Shown piece after piece: positions 45,305 to 54,416 of a stretch of DNA of 64,000 bases. Source of the DNA: Prevotellaceae bacterium MN60 (GTDB taxonomy: Bacteria; Bacteroidota; Bacteroidia; Bacteroidales; Bacteroidaceae); NCBI GenBank assembly GCA_900199555.1, contig FZQZ01000013.1, positions 1-64,000 on the forward strand. The letters are read 5' to 3'. Position 1 is the first letter of the stretch. Each line of letters opens with the position of its first letter. The position numbers and the translations under genes are program-made. The notes under the pieces are model-generated. The model was not told the DNA's origin. It searched no databases and saw nothing but the letters and a program-made list of their open reading frames with translations.

Positions 45305-46480
45305 TTATACAAACATATTTTCTAAACATGCAGACTTAATCTGCTTCAGTTTCTCTAACCTCTGAGAGTGGAGAGAGATGTGAGAATCTAAGGTTGTAAA
45401 GTACTTGGCAATCTGCTGTTGCTCGTTATATGAAGGTACTATAAAAGACATATCTGAAAATTCTTCGAAGCTTATAGAACGTCCGTCACGGATACCATAT
45501 GTAATCAGTTCAAGTCGTTTTATAAATTCCTTTGACATAAAAATGTATTTCCAGAATAGATCAACATGCTGAGTTTTGTCCTTAAACTCCATGACTGTAT
45601 AAGCTGGAGAAGCTATGCCTTCTATGGTTGAATGTGCAAATCCACCTTGAAAAGAACGCAGGTGAATAACAAATTGTCCAGGCAATATGTGCTTATAGGT
45701 GGATTCGTTACTCTTATCATGAGATATATTATATCCGAAGGCATCACGAGTTACCATACCTTTATCTTGAGTTGCTGATAAAACAGGAAGATCTGGCCTA
45801 TTCTTTTCATTGAAAGTTTTAAATACATTTGATGCAAGAACTTTTTCCCACTTCCCTTCAAATCCTTTGAATCTTACTCGTGGAGTAGCTTCCCCTTCCT
45901 GTGGAAACATGGATTGCAAACTTGCAGCTTTCACCTGTTTCAGTGAATCAATCTTTTTCGCAGTAGATTGAATAAGGGAATCGAGGTGTTGAAAGTAAGA
46001 GGCAATAATTCGCTGAATATTTTCGTCATCGACAATATCAATTGTTATCTTAGAAAGATTAGTCGGATTGATTGCAGGATAACTTGTTCCAGTACATTCT
46101 AATAAAACCTTATTAACAAATGAAGGACTCTGCATTAATGTAAACAGATAACCTTGATTTATCTTGGTTCTAAGTTGAGCATAACCTGTTGAAAAGACGT
46201 AGTTTGTTTCATCCATATCAAAAAGATAATTATTCTTCTGGTAAGGACGAACTGTTTGATAAAAAATATCACCCTTCTTAGCAAGACGCTGAGCTCGTGA
46301 TGGCGCACTTCCTCTCTGCTCTGTTCTGTGAGAAATCATTTCTGTTCCAACAACAGATTCGAGGTCAACGTACTCAAATTCACTTGGCAAAGTGGATTTA
46401 GGATTCACCTCGCAAATATCTTTGATTGCATGTGTGTCCCAATTTCCAACAAATCCTTTTAGTGTTATCTTTGGCTCCAT
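45305..46480 (-). CDS. hsdS: Type I restriction enzyme S (specificity) subunit
   Basis: 391 residues with the two target-recognition domains and two coiled spacers expected of HsdS. TRD1 is about 1-160 and its spacer contains YFQHLDSLIQSTAKKIDSLKQVKAASLQSMFP. TRD2 is about 190-345 and its spacer contains YFTTLDSHISLHSQRLEKLKQIKSACLENMF. It dictates the bipartite recognition sequence. No silent S cassette or inverted repeat is seen next to it, so shuffling is not indicated. It sits 3 nt after hsdM. Confidence 0.93.
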   Translation of the reverse strand: MEPKITLKGFVGNWDTHAIKDICEVNPKSTLPSEFEYVDLESVVGTEMISHRTEQRGSAPSRAQRLAKKGDIFYQTVRPYQKNNYLFDMDETNYVFSTGYAQLRTKINQGYLFTLMQSPSFVNKVLLECTGTSYPAINPTNLSKITIDIVDDENIQRIIASYFQHLDSLIQSTAKKIDSLKQVKAASLQSMFPQEGEATPRVRFKGFEGKWEKVLASNVFKTFNEKNRPDLPVLSATQDKGMVTRDAFGYNISHDKSNESTYKHILPGQFVIHLRSFQGGFAHSTIEGIASPAYTVMEFKDKTQHVDLFWKYIFMSKEFIKRLELITYGIRDGRSISFEEFSDMSFIVPSYNEQQQIAKYFTTLDSHISLHSQRLEKLKQIKSACLENMFV

Positions 46481-46483
46481 ACT

Positions 46484-49111
46484 TTACTTCTTAATAAGGT
46501 TAGACAAACCACTGATAGCAAACTCATCGCCTGTGAGCTGACCAATGAGTCTCGCAAGATTATTCTCAGACTCTATGATGCCCTGCTCAATATCGTTGTA
46601 GGTGACGGCATACTTCTCGTTGAGTGCCGTGATACTGTCGGCAAGTACCTGAATGACGCCGTCTGGCAATGCTTCAATAGCTGAGGTTATTGGAAGAATC
46701 CATTTAAGTTCGAGGAACATTTGAATTTCCTTCATGTCAAGACCCTCAATTGTCTTTATGGTCTTTGTCTCTAATGCATCCTTGTCTTTTGTTACCTGTT
46801 TCTTCTTCGCAGATTGCTCATTCCACAGCTTGACGATGGTTTTCAGTTGTTCCTTCACATCGTCCTCTACGTCAGCCTTTGGCTTGCTATCGGCAGTAAT
46901 CTCTTTCTTTATGAAAGCATTGTCTTTCTCGGCATCGAAGTATTTGTCTGTATCATCCATTCCCAGAAGTTCATCGCGAGCGGCATCCAACTCACCGTCA
47001 ATGGCATCAATGCGTCCCTGAAGGGCATCGATAGCATCCAAGTCCTCTTGGAACAGCGTTTTCTGTACAAGTTCAAAAGGAATGATGCGTCCCTTAACGC
47101 CATCTTGCACTTCTTGTTCAACACCGTTTTTGTCTTTCACCATCTTCATCTTGGGTTCCACCACATTGCAAGCACTAAAGCCTTCGGTCTGGATAATTTC
47201 CACATCACCCATGATGCCTTGCCAATTGTCGGCAAGAATCTGATAGGCAGTATATTTGTCCACGAGGGGCAGCCCTTCCATACGATGGAAAATGTCAGTG
47301 GAGATATGATCACTCTCTACAACTTCCTTTACTTGCTCTACGTTATCGATAAGACGGATATGAAGCATACGCTTGAAGTCCTCAAAGGCTGCTGCAAAAT
47401 GAGCCTTGAAATCCTTGATATCCTTATTCTCATGGATGGTTTCAACGATGTCGGTTACCCTGACTACAGAGTAAGGACGATCCTGTTCTGGAGTGAACAC
47501 CTCCTGCTGAAGTGTGGGGAATACATCCCAATACTCACGGAGATCTGCAATTTCATTGTTAGGAATGCCACCAAACATGGTAGAGTAAATGTCGTACTTT
47601 ACAGGTGCCTCGCTCGAATCCACATAGCGGGGTATATTGAGGTTATACTCATTACGGCGAATCTCATCGCGTGTTACAACACGTGAGAAGCCTGGAATTT
47701 CTTTACGTTCCCGATAGGTGTCGGCAATTTTCTTAACATCACAGGCACGGAGTTTGTTTTGCTTTCCGTCTTTTACAAAACCCTTGCTGGCATCGATGAT
47801 AAGAACACCTTCATTACCACGTTTTTTCTTCAGCACCATAATAATTGTAGGGATGCCCGTACCAAAGAAAATGTTAGCAGGAAGTCCGATGATAGCGTCG
47901 ATATTGTTTTTTTCTATCAGGTTGGCACGAATCTGGCCTTCCGCCTGACCTTCCTCTTGCAACTCCAAAGGAAGTATATTACCATCCTTGTCGTAAATCT
48001 TGGGAGTTTTTCCACGGAACAATACACCATGAGGCAAGACGATGGTCATAATGCCATCGCTCTTCAAGTGGTGCAGCTCATGCAACAGGAATGCATAGTC
48101 GGCCTTGGTCTTAGGTGCCACACCATAGTTCTTGAAACGAGGGTCATACTCTTTGTCCTTTGGATCCCAGTGCTGAGAGTATGGAGGATTGCTGACCACT
48201 GCATCTACAGCCAGAGGCTTGTCAATCTCAGAGCCTTCCTCGCGCATAGGCCAGTCTTCTTCGAGGGTATCCGCACAACGAGTAATGATATTCTGTGGGA
48301 TAATGCCACGCATAACAAGATTCATACGGGTGAGGTTGTAGGTATTCTCCTTCAACTCCTGCGCATAGTATTTAACCTTGTTCTTGCCATGAATGTGCTT
48401 GCTCACAGCCTTGCCAATGGTGATAAGCAGCGAACCTGAACCTGATGTCGGGTCGTAGATTTCAAGACTATCCTTATTTTTATGGTGCTCAGCCACAATC
48501 TCCGACATAATCATAGCTACCTCGTGAGGCGTATAGAACTCACCAGCCTTCTTACCAGCATTAGCGGCGAAGTTACTAATAAGAAACTCATAGACGTATC
48601 CTAGCACATCATAGTCCTGAGAACCATCGGTAGGGATGTCCTTGATAAGCTTGATAAGACCCTTCAGTGCCTTTGTCTGCGAACTTGGGTTATCACCCAG
48701 TTTGCTCAATCCTTCACGTAGAGTTTTGAAAATGCCGTCGTACACAGAGGCATAGTTATCGCTCATCAGTCGCTCAAAATTGCTCAGAGCCTCACTCAGT
48801 GTCTGCACGCTGAAACTGGTGTCGTCGAGCCATGTAGAGAATAGATACTTATACTCTATGAAGAAACCGATATGTTCCTGACACTCCGCAATGGCATTCT
48901 TCATATTCATATCCTCATAGTTCTCCACGAGTTCGGGCAGTTCGTCCTCTTCCCACTCGCATACCTCAGTGAAATACTTGACTTCTGTATCAGAAAGGAA
49001 CTTATAGAAGATCAGACCAAGAATATAGTCCTTATACTCATTGGCTTCAATCTTATTACGCATGTTGTTGGCTGAAGCCCAGATTCTGTTTGCAAGTTGC
49101 TGCTTATTCAT
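46484..49111 (-). CDS. hsdM: Type I restriction enzyme M (N6-adenine methyltransferase) subunit
   Basis: 875 residues, much longer than the usual 500-550. An HsdM N-terminal helical domain is followed by the methylase core with SAM motif I (YDPTSGSGSLLITIG) and motif IV (VVSNPPYSQHW). The extra C-terminal part is helical and acidic and may replace or extend contacts with HsdS. First gene of the operon, with the shared promoter-operator 32-66 nt upstream. Confidence 0.93.
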   Translation of the reverse strand: MNKQQLANRIWASANNMRNKIEANEYKDYILGLIFYKFLSDTEVKYFTEVCEWEEDELPELVENYEDMNMKNAIAECQEHIGFFIEYKYLFSTWLDDTSFSVQTLSEALSNFERLMSDNYASVYDGIFKTLREGLSKLGDNPSSQTKALKGLIKLIKDIPTDGSQDYDVLGYVYEFLISNFAANAGKKAGEFYTPHEVAMIMSEIVAEHHKNKDSLEIYDPTSGSGSLLITIGKAVSKHIHGKNKVKYYAQELKENTYNLTRMNLVMRGIIPQNIITRCADTLEEDWPMREEGSEIDKPLAVDAVVSNPPYSQHWDPKDKEYDPRFKNYGVAPKTKADYAFLLHELHHLKSDGIMTIVLPHGVLFRGKTPKIYDKDGNILPLELQEEGQAEGQIRANLIEKNNIDAIIGLPANIFFGTGIPTIIMVLKKKRGNEGVLIIDASKGFVKDGKQNKLRACDVKKIADTYRERKEIPGFSRVVTRDEIRRNEYNLNIPRYVDSSEAPVKYDIYSTMFGGIPNNEIADLREYWDVFPTLQQEVFTPEQDRPYSVVRVTDIVETIHENKDIKDFKAHFAAAFEDFKRMLHIRLIDNVEQVKEVVESDHISTDIFHRMEGLPLVDKYTAYQILADNWQGIMGDVEIIQTEGFSACNVVEPKMKMVKDKNGVEQEVQDGVKGRIIPFELVQKTLFQEDLDAIDALQGRIDAIDGELDAARDELLGMDDTDKYFDAEKDNAFIKKEITADSKPKADVEDDVKEQLKTIVKLWNEQSAKKKQVTKDKDALETKTIKTIEGLDMKEIQMFLELKWILPITSAIEALPDGVIQVLADSITALNEKYAVTYNDIEQGIIESENNLARLIGQLTGDEFAISGLSNLIKK

Positions 49112-49142
49112 ATGCTGATATTATTTTTTTCAATTTCGAATG

Positions 49143-49177
49143 CAAAGTTAAATATTATATGTGCAGCTATTCTGCAC
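49143..49177 (-). promoter_or_regulatory. Shared promoter-operator, copy 3 (hsdM-S-R operon)
   Basis: TAACTTTG on the minus strand (49143-49150), 10 nt, then GTGCAGCTATTCTGCAC (49161-49177). Confidence 0.85.
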
Positions 49178-49189
49178 AGAAAGGGAAAT

Positions 49190-50290
49190 CTATTCTTTTA
49201 GTCGGAATTTTGCAAAATATGGATAATTATCCTTACTCTTTGCATCATTCTCAGTCACATCGAAAAGTGTTACCATTTTACCTTTAAAGCTTTGTGCAGC
49301 CTTAAATGAGAGACGGCATTGGCCGCAATGGAAGTTGTTCTTTTCATCTTGTTCAACAACAAAATCCTTGCCTTCGTAGTCTTCTATTTGTGGCACTTCA
49401 TCTTTCAGTAGTTCTTCAACAATATCTTTTAGGTATTCCCTTCCTTCTGGAGTCTTAGGCATATCTTTTAGCCAAAATAATATATTCAAAAACTCCAAAA
49501 CTGTAGACTGAACAAGATAGGGGGCTTTCCCTTCTTTTACAAGTTGATCAACGACCAATCTATGAGAACCTTCGTTGCATATAGAAGAAGTTGAATGAAA
49601 ACTACGTTGGATATGCAGAGGTACAAGGCTTTGTAAATTTTTATTACCAAGGAAGGTACTACATTCACTTAGGTTACTGCCCTTATATGGATCCCTTAAC
49701 ATTCCACACTCATACAAATAGCCCATTACCCAATCAAGTTCTTTACGAATTAGGTTAAAGACGGCAGGATTGTTAGACTTGTTTCTTTCTATATATAATA
49801 TAATGTCAACAAGCTCCTTTGCATTAGGATAGAACGAAAAGATTTCAGAATACTTTTCCTTAATCTTGTAGGCATCCGAATCGGGGACTACTTGCTTGAT
49901 TTTGGAAAATAGCTCGTTTATTTCTACTGGTTTTTTATACCAACCATTTTCATCGTATGATCTTTCGTAAGCTCTTACAATGATATTGATTGATTCTTCG
50001 CCAGAAAAGCCACCTCCAGAATACACGAACCATGGAATGGTTATCTGGTTTGCTGTAATCATGCGAAGAGCATAGCCAAGTGCTGAAATGTCTGTTTCTT
50101 TTGAGCCATCATTATGGCTGATGCAGTTCGCATCAAGAATAATAGCATCATAACTTGTAGATGAATTTAACAACTCATCTATCCCCGCATCTACATTTTC
50201 GCGAACTTCAATGTAGATACCCACCTTGTCTGCCTTATCGATGAACGCCTCATTGGGCTGATCATCTATCCAAAGTACATTTATCTGCAT
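49190..50290 (-). CDS. Receiver-domain protein, partner of the methyltransferase-kinase fusion
   Basis: 366 residues. The N-terminal part reads like a response-regulator receiver: acidic pair in VLWIDDQP (residues 8-9), phospho-acceptor Asp in YDAIILDAN (about 52), Ser in IPWFVYSGGG and Lys in GWYKKPVEINEL. The remaining 220 residues are helical with no recognised DNA-binding fold and end with a possible Cys pair (HCGQC). It lies 2 nt behind the kinase-bearing gene, so it is the obvious phosphorelay target. Confidence 0.75.
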   Translation of the reverse strand: MQINVLWIDDQPNEAFIDKADKVGIYIEVRENVDAGIDELLNSSTSYDAIILDANCISHNDGSKETDISALGYALRMITANQITIPWFVYSGGGFSGEESINIIVRAYERSYDENGWYKKPVEINELFSKIKQVVPDSDAYKIKEKYSEIFSFYPNAKELVDIILYIERNKSNNPAVFNLIRKELDWVMGYLYECGMLRDPYKGSNLSECSTFLGNKNLQSLVPLHIQRSFHSTSSICNEGSHRLVVDQLVKEGKAPYLVQSTVLEFLNILFWLKDMPKTPEGREYLKDIVEELLKDEVPQIEDYEGKDFVVEQDEKNNFHCGQCRLSFKAAQSFKGKMVTLFDVTENDAKSKDNYPYFAKFRLKE

Positions 50291-50292
50291 GA

Positions 50293-52821
50293 TTAATCAT
50301 CATCTAAAGGTAAAACAATTCTAAACTCACTTACAAAGCCGTCAGGATCGTTTAAAAATTCTTCATAAGAAGCAGAACCGCCAAAGTGTTCAGCAATCTC
50401 TTTCACCTGCCAGCATCCGATACCTGTGCCACGACCAATTCCCCAAGTAAACAACTTGTCAAGAGAAATAGACTTTGATACGGCTTCACCATTATTACTA
50501 ACCCGAATAACAACGGGATCCTTATAATCATGAATAGCATGGGTTTCGATACGTATCTGAAAATCTCTACGTTTCTCATCCGCTGAACCATATTTCTGCT
50601 CAATATCGTCAGCCGCACCATACTTGACGGCGTTAGCAATGAGATTGTCAAGCATCTGCGTTAAATCTTTTTGGGAGATTTTTACTTCTTGCTCTATTTC
50701 TTCTTCCTCGTAGTGATGAATGTACGCCACGGGAATCCCCAGATTCTTCTTGGACGAACAGTATTCAGAAAGGAAATCTTCCACTCGAATAACTTCAGGC
50801 TTGCCGTACTGTTCCTGACTAGTAAAGTTATCAACCATTGAGGCAATCTTATCAAGTTGCTTTCTTACTGTTGCCAAATAAGTTTGCAAAGTTGTACCGA
50901 ATCTGCGAGAAACAACAGAATCTTTTGAAACAGTTTCGTTGTCAAGAATGAAGCTCTCAATGTTTTCCATTGAAGGAAGTATTTCGTTGAGTACTTGCGC
51001 AACAGCATGTTTCCTTTGTCGCTGGTTCAGGACAAAATTCTCCATTTTTCTCTTATACTCAGCTTCTTTCTGACTCTCCAATGTCTCCAGGTTCTTTTCG
51101 ATAGTGTCAAGAGACATCTTTAATTGTTGTTCCCGAATTTCTGGCACAAGAATTTTCAGGTTCAAGAGTTCGTCAGTTGATATTCTTGGACCTGAAAAAC
51201 CAGAACCGTATGAATACAGTTGCTCAGAGAAATAATCCTTAGAGAATTCAGAAAGAAGATACGAAGGCTCTATAATATCCGTATTAACTAAAAATGGACG
51301 GAACATGCTTCGCAAATAGACATCTTCGCCATTAGTTATAAGATATTTGGCCGTATACTGCCCACCTCTAACAAAGATAAGACAATCTTCGTTGACAACA
51401 CGATAATTGCGATTATCGACTGCACGGATTTCCAAATCTTCAGCCTTAATAATCCCTTTTGCTTTAATTGAGTCTCTATTAACCAAAGAGAATACACGTC
51501 CTTGGCTGTCTCGTGGAGATTTACAAGGCAGTGAACAGAGAACTTCTCGAAGATAAACTTCTTTCATCCCTGCTGGCACTTCAAGTTCCTTCTTAAGGTA
51601 CAGTTTGGGATAAAGTTTGAAATTATTAGACTCAATTTCAGAAGCGTGAACCAATCGTGAATGGTCTCCATCTGTTTTGCAAAGCGACAATATAGAGTCA
51701 ACAGACAATTTGATGTCTCTGCCAGCTGTTTCAAAGCAATCAGAAGCATCTACAAAGCGTATAGCATTCTTATGCTCTTTATTCTTGTTGACAACAATAA
51801 TCACTGGTTCTATTCCTGTGTGCTGAAAGGTGTTATTTGCAAGCAATATCACACTTTCGATATAGTCGTTTTCAACAAGTTTTGAAACTCGGTTGGATGA
51901 CAAGCCACTATCAAAGCAAATGGAAGATGGATATACACCGATAGCCTTATAGCGAACATCCATGGCAGAACGGAAAAGATAATCTCTGTCTGTTGTTCTG
52001 TATTTACTATTACACCTAACGCCAAAAGGAGGCGAACTAACAATATAGTCAAAACCTAATGCTCCTTTCCATTTGATTTGCGAGTCTTCCTTCTCGCATA
52101 CAGCATTAGTCCTATTGTGTAACAGCAAGTTTAACTTGCCTATTACATAGTCTAGTGAAAGCTCTTGCGCGTAATAACGGCAGTTGGATGACATTGCCGC
52201 ACCAAATGAACATAATCCTGCATAGGGATTATAAACTGAACCTTTTTGAGCGTCTAATAGCCCAACAATAAGACGAGTTAGTTCTTCGGGCTGATAAAAT
52301 GGCCCATCAAAACGATTGTTCCGTCTGGCTCTTCGAAGTATAGATAAGAATGCCCAACTGGTATTCTTTTCATACCATTCTTCTGAAATGCCAATTAATA
52401 TTTCAGCTACCTCAACAAGGTATGTTGGCTCCATCTGTCTAAGCCCATAGAAACCGAGTTCTTTATTGGGTTGACTATTCAAATAATTAATGGCATCGAC
52501 ATCGAAACCATAATAAATTTCATCTATGATATCTTTCTTGTCTGCATCCACAACTGCGACAACAGAACGACTCTTGACCCCCTTCTGATTCCATTCATCA
52601 ACAATGTTTCTTTGCCCAATGAGATCAACAGACATGGTAGCCATAACAAAACCATTACCTTCGTAATTGTCAATTGTCTGTAGCTTTTTATTCTTTGCGA
52701 AATACATTGCCAGCAAAATCCAGTACCTTTTGGCTGGATTCATCCCAAAGAAAAGATCTAGTGCGTAATTAAATCTTTCGGTCTCGTTACTCATGTTCAT
52801 TGTCTCAGCTGTCATCTTCAT
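50293..52821 (-). CDS. N6-adenine methyltransferase-like protein fused to a histidine-kinase module
   Basis: The start is set at MKMTAETMNMSNETERFN (52821), because an upstream Met lies in the -7 box. About 842 residues. The HsdM-like methylase part (about 150-380) has a NPYAGLCSFGAAM motif-I-like stretch and a SSPPFG motif IV in place of NPPF. An HsdS-like target-recognition and coil segment follows (about 415-620; ends EIREQQLKMSLDTIEKNLETLESQK). A dimerisation helix with RQRKHAVAQVLNEI and an HATPase with LIANAVKYGA and GIGRGTGIGCWQVKEIAEHFGG close the protein. The combination of sequence recognition, methylation and phosphosignalling in one chain is unusual. Confidence 0.8.
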   Translation of the reverse strand: MKMTAETMNMSNETERFNYALDLFFGMNPAKRYWILLAMYFAKNKKLQTIDNYEGNGFVMATMSVDLIGQRNIVDEWNQKGVKSRSVVAVVDADKKDIIDEIYYGFDVDAINYLNSQPNKELGFYGLRQMEPTYLVEVAEILIGISEEWYEKNTSWAFLSILRRARRNNRFDGPFYQPEELTRLIVGLLDAQKGSVYNPYAGLCSFGAAMSSNCRYYAQELSLDYVIGKLNLLLHNRTNAVCEKEDSQIKWKGALGFDYIVSSPPFGVRCNSKYRTTDRDYLFRSAMDVRYKAIGVYPSSICFDSGLSSNRVSKLVENDYIESVILLANNTFQHTGIEPVIIVVNKNKEHKNAIRFVDASDCFETAGRDIKLSVDSILSLCKTDGDHSRLVHASEIESNNFKLYPKLYLKKELEVPAGMKEVYLREVLCSLPCKSPRDSQGRVFSLVNRDSIKAKGIIKAEDLEIRAVDNRNYRVVNEDCLIFVRGGQYTAKYLITNGEDVYLRSMFRPFLVNTDIIEPSYLLSEFSKDYFSEQLYSYGSGFSGPRISTDELLNLKILVPEIREQQLKMSLDTIEKNLETLESQKEAEYKRKMENFVLNQRQRKHAVAQVLNEILPSMENIESFILDNETVSKDSVVSRRFGTTLQTYLATVRKQLDKIASMVDNFTSQEQYGKPEVIRVEDFLSEYCSSKKNLGIPVAYIHHYEEEEIEQEVKISQKDLTQMLDNLIANAVKYGAADDIEQKYGSADEKRRDFQIRIETHAIHDYKDPVVIRVSNNGEAVSKSISLDKLFTWGIGRGTGIGCWQVKEIAEHFGGSASYEEFLNDPDGFVSEFRIVLPLDDD

Positions 52822-52857
52822 GCAAAACAAATTTGGGTTCAACTTCAAATGTCGCCG

Positions 52858-52892
52858 CAAAGTTACAAGTCATCTGTGCAGCCATTGTGCAC
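52858..52892 (-). promoter_or_regulatory. Shared promoter-operator, copy 4, embedded in the 3' end of the WYL gene
   Basis: TAACTTTG on the minus strand (52858-52865), 10 nt, then GTGCAGCCATTGTGCAC (52876-52892). A longer perfect pair, CTGTGCA/TGCACAG, spans 52874-52894. The -7 box overlaps the WYL stop codon and the palindrome lies within its last codons. Confidence 0.85.
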
Positions 52893-53903
52893 AGGAAAAT
52901 ATTTTTTGTAATTTTCTTCAATTTTCTTAGCTATAAGCTCTCTTACGCTATCAGGAGATAGTACTTCAACATCTGCTCCAAAAGACAAAAGTTGAGCCAC
53001 CAATTCCTTATTTGGCTTTACGTTAATACTGATGGTGCAATCTTCTTCGCTGATTGTGCTTTGGGACTGATGAATGGGCTTTGATGTGACATACGGAAAT
53101 CTATTCTTACTAAATTGAAGCACAATATGCTCTTTTGCAACATTATCATTCGGGACAGTCACACCAACCACATCATCAAAGAAGTGCTCAAAATCAATGT
53201 CTGTGTTTGGAATGAATCTCACGTTCTCTGCCATATTGACTGTTATCATTCTGTCTAAGGCAAGGTTTGAAATCATATTCCTCTTCTGATTCAGACCGAA
53301 TAAGAACCAACGGTTGTTGAACTGCTTAACATAATACGGATGCAGAATAACCGTTTCTTCTGTGCCACCCTCCTTATAATTCCTATATAATATAGAAAGG
53401 GGATGGTGATAGGATGTTGCATCAAGTACTGTGGAGAGTTTGTCAAGGCCCTTCAATTTCTGATTCTGCTCAAAGCCAATGACATTCTCTTTGCTACCTT
53501 TCAGATTAAAACGCCATTCTAGATTTGAAATTACCTCGTCAACCCATTCGTTACACGGAAGTCCACGAAAACGGCTCAGCGTCAGGATAACAGTTGACAA
53601 CTGCTGCGCTTCATCGTCCGTCAGTGGTTGCTCATTGATGGTAAAATCACGTTCATAATAGCGATAATATGTTTTCTTACCATCTTTTAAACGGTCAAGT
53701 GGTATGCTCCATCCTGCTTCACTTTCCATAAAACGAATGTCGTCAAAAATTTGACGGCGGCTCACATTAGCAGTGAAGTTGAACGATTCCAACTCTTCTT
53801 CACATTTATCTATAAGGTCTTCGATAAAGTACCTGTGATGATAATCACGGAAACATTTATCCAATGCCCTATATCTGATTATAGCATTCTTATTCGTAGA
53901 CAT
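52863..53903 (-). CDS. WYL-domain transcriptional regulator
   Basis: 346 residues with an N-terminal winged-helix region (about 1-75; SRRQIFDDIRFME). The WYL domain is at about 150-235 and contains HPLSILYRNYKEGG, HPYYVKQFNNRWFLFGLNQ and LALDRMITV. A WCX-like C-terminal extension ends the protein. WYL proteins are frequent controllers of phage-defence operons (for example CapW and BrxR). With a DNA-binding partner gene upstream and four identical operators nearby, it is the best candidate master regulator of the island. Confidence 0.85.
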   Translation of the reverse strand: MSTNKNAIIRYRALDKCFRDYHHRYFIEDLIDKCEEELESFNFTANVSRRQIFDDIRFMESEAGWSIPLDRLKDGKKTYYRYYERDFTINEQPLTDDEAQQLSTVILTLSRFRGLPCNEWVDEVISNLEWRFNLKGSKENVIGFEQNQKLKGLDKLSTVLDATSYHHPLSILYRNYKEGGTEETVILHPYYVKQFNNRWFLFGLNQKRNMISNLALDRMITVNMAENVRFIPNTDIDFEHFFDDVVGVTVPNDNVAKEHIVLQFSKNRFPYVTSKPIHQSQSTISEEDCTISINVKPNKELVAQLLSFGADVEVLSPDSVRELIAKKIEENYKKYFPVHNGCTDDL

Positions 53904-53924
53904 ATTGCAAGTACTGACAAAGAA

Positions 53925-54137
53925 TTACAGTTTCTCGTTCGTTCGAATAAGTTCCTGAATTGGAACTTCAAGAAGCTCTGAGATCCGTATTAGAATTTCA
54001 AGAGAAGGCTGAGTGGTATTAGTACACCACTTGCTGACTGTTGCAGGATCCTTACCTAACTGGTCTGCGAGCCATTTTGCAGTCTGCTTCTTTTCAACAA
54101 GCATGACTTTGATACGATTAAGATCTTTTTCTGTCAT
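53925..54137 (-). CDS. XRE-family helix-turn-helix protein
   Basis: The start is placed at MTEKDLNRIKVMLVEK (54137), giving 70 residues; a Met at 54170 would add 11 residues beyond a -7-like box (54158-54165). It is almost only an HTH_3 domain (QTAKWLADQLGKDPATVSKWCTNTTQPSLEILIRISELL). It precedes the WYL gene by 21 nt, forming a small regulatory operon. Confidence 0.85.
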   Translation of the reverse strand: MTEKDLNRIKVMLVEKKQTAKWLADQLGKDPATVSKWCTNTTQPSLEILIRISELLEVPIQELIRTNEKL

Positions 54138-54343
54138 ATTGGAACACTTTGATGGGGCAAATTTAATCATTTAAGTTGAGAAACGTGAAGAAAAACAAAT
54201 ATTTCTTTATGATTTGCGAAATAAAATTGCGTTTTCTTCAAGTTTTACACTACTTTAGTGCAATATATTGCTATGAAAATTGGAGTACCGTTCTAGTTTT
54301 ACGCCTAAAATATGGCAATATTGTCATTTTTTAGTCGATAAAC

Positions 54344-54374
54344 TTTGCCGAATTGAAATAAATCGCTACCTTTG
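54344..54374 (+). promoter_or_regulatory. Promoter of the AAA/DUF4143 gene
   Basis: TTTG (54344-54347), 19 nt, TACCTTTG (54367-54374). It shows that the earliest possible start codon of the downstream gene, which lies in the -7 box, is not used. Confidence 0.75.
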
Positions 54375-54416
54375 CATTACCAAAAAGTGTCAATGTTGAC
54401 AAAAATAAGGAATGAT

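Noticed and set aside
45305..46480. Phase-variable hsdS by shuffling
   Set aside because: No second S gene, silent cassette, inverted repeat or recombinase is seen next to it.
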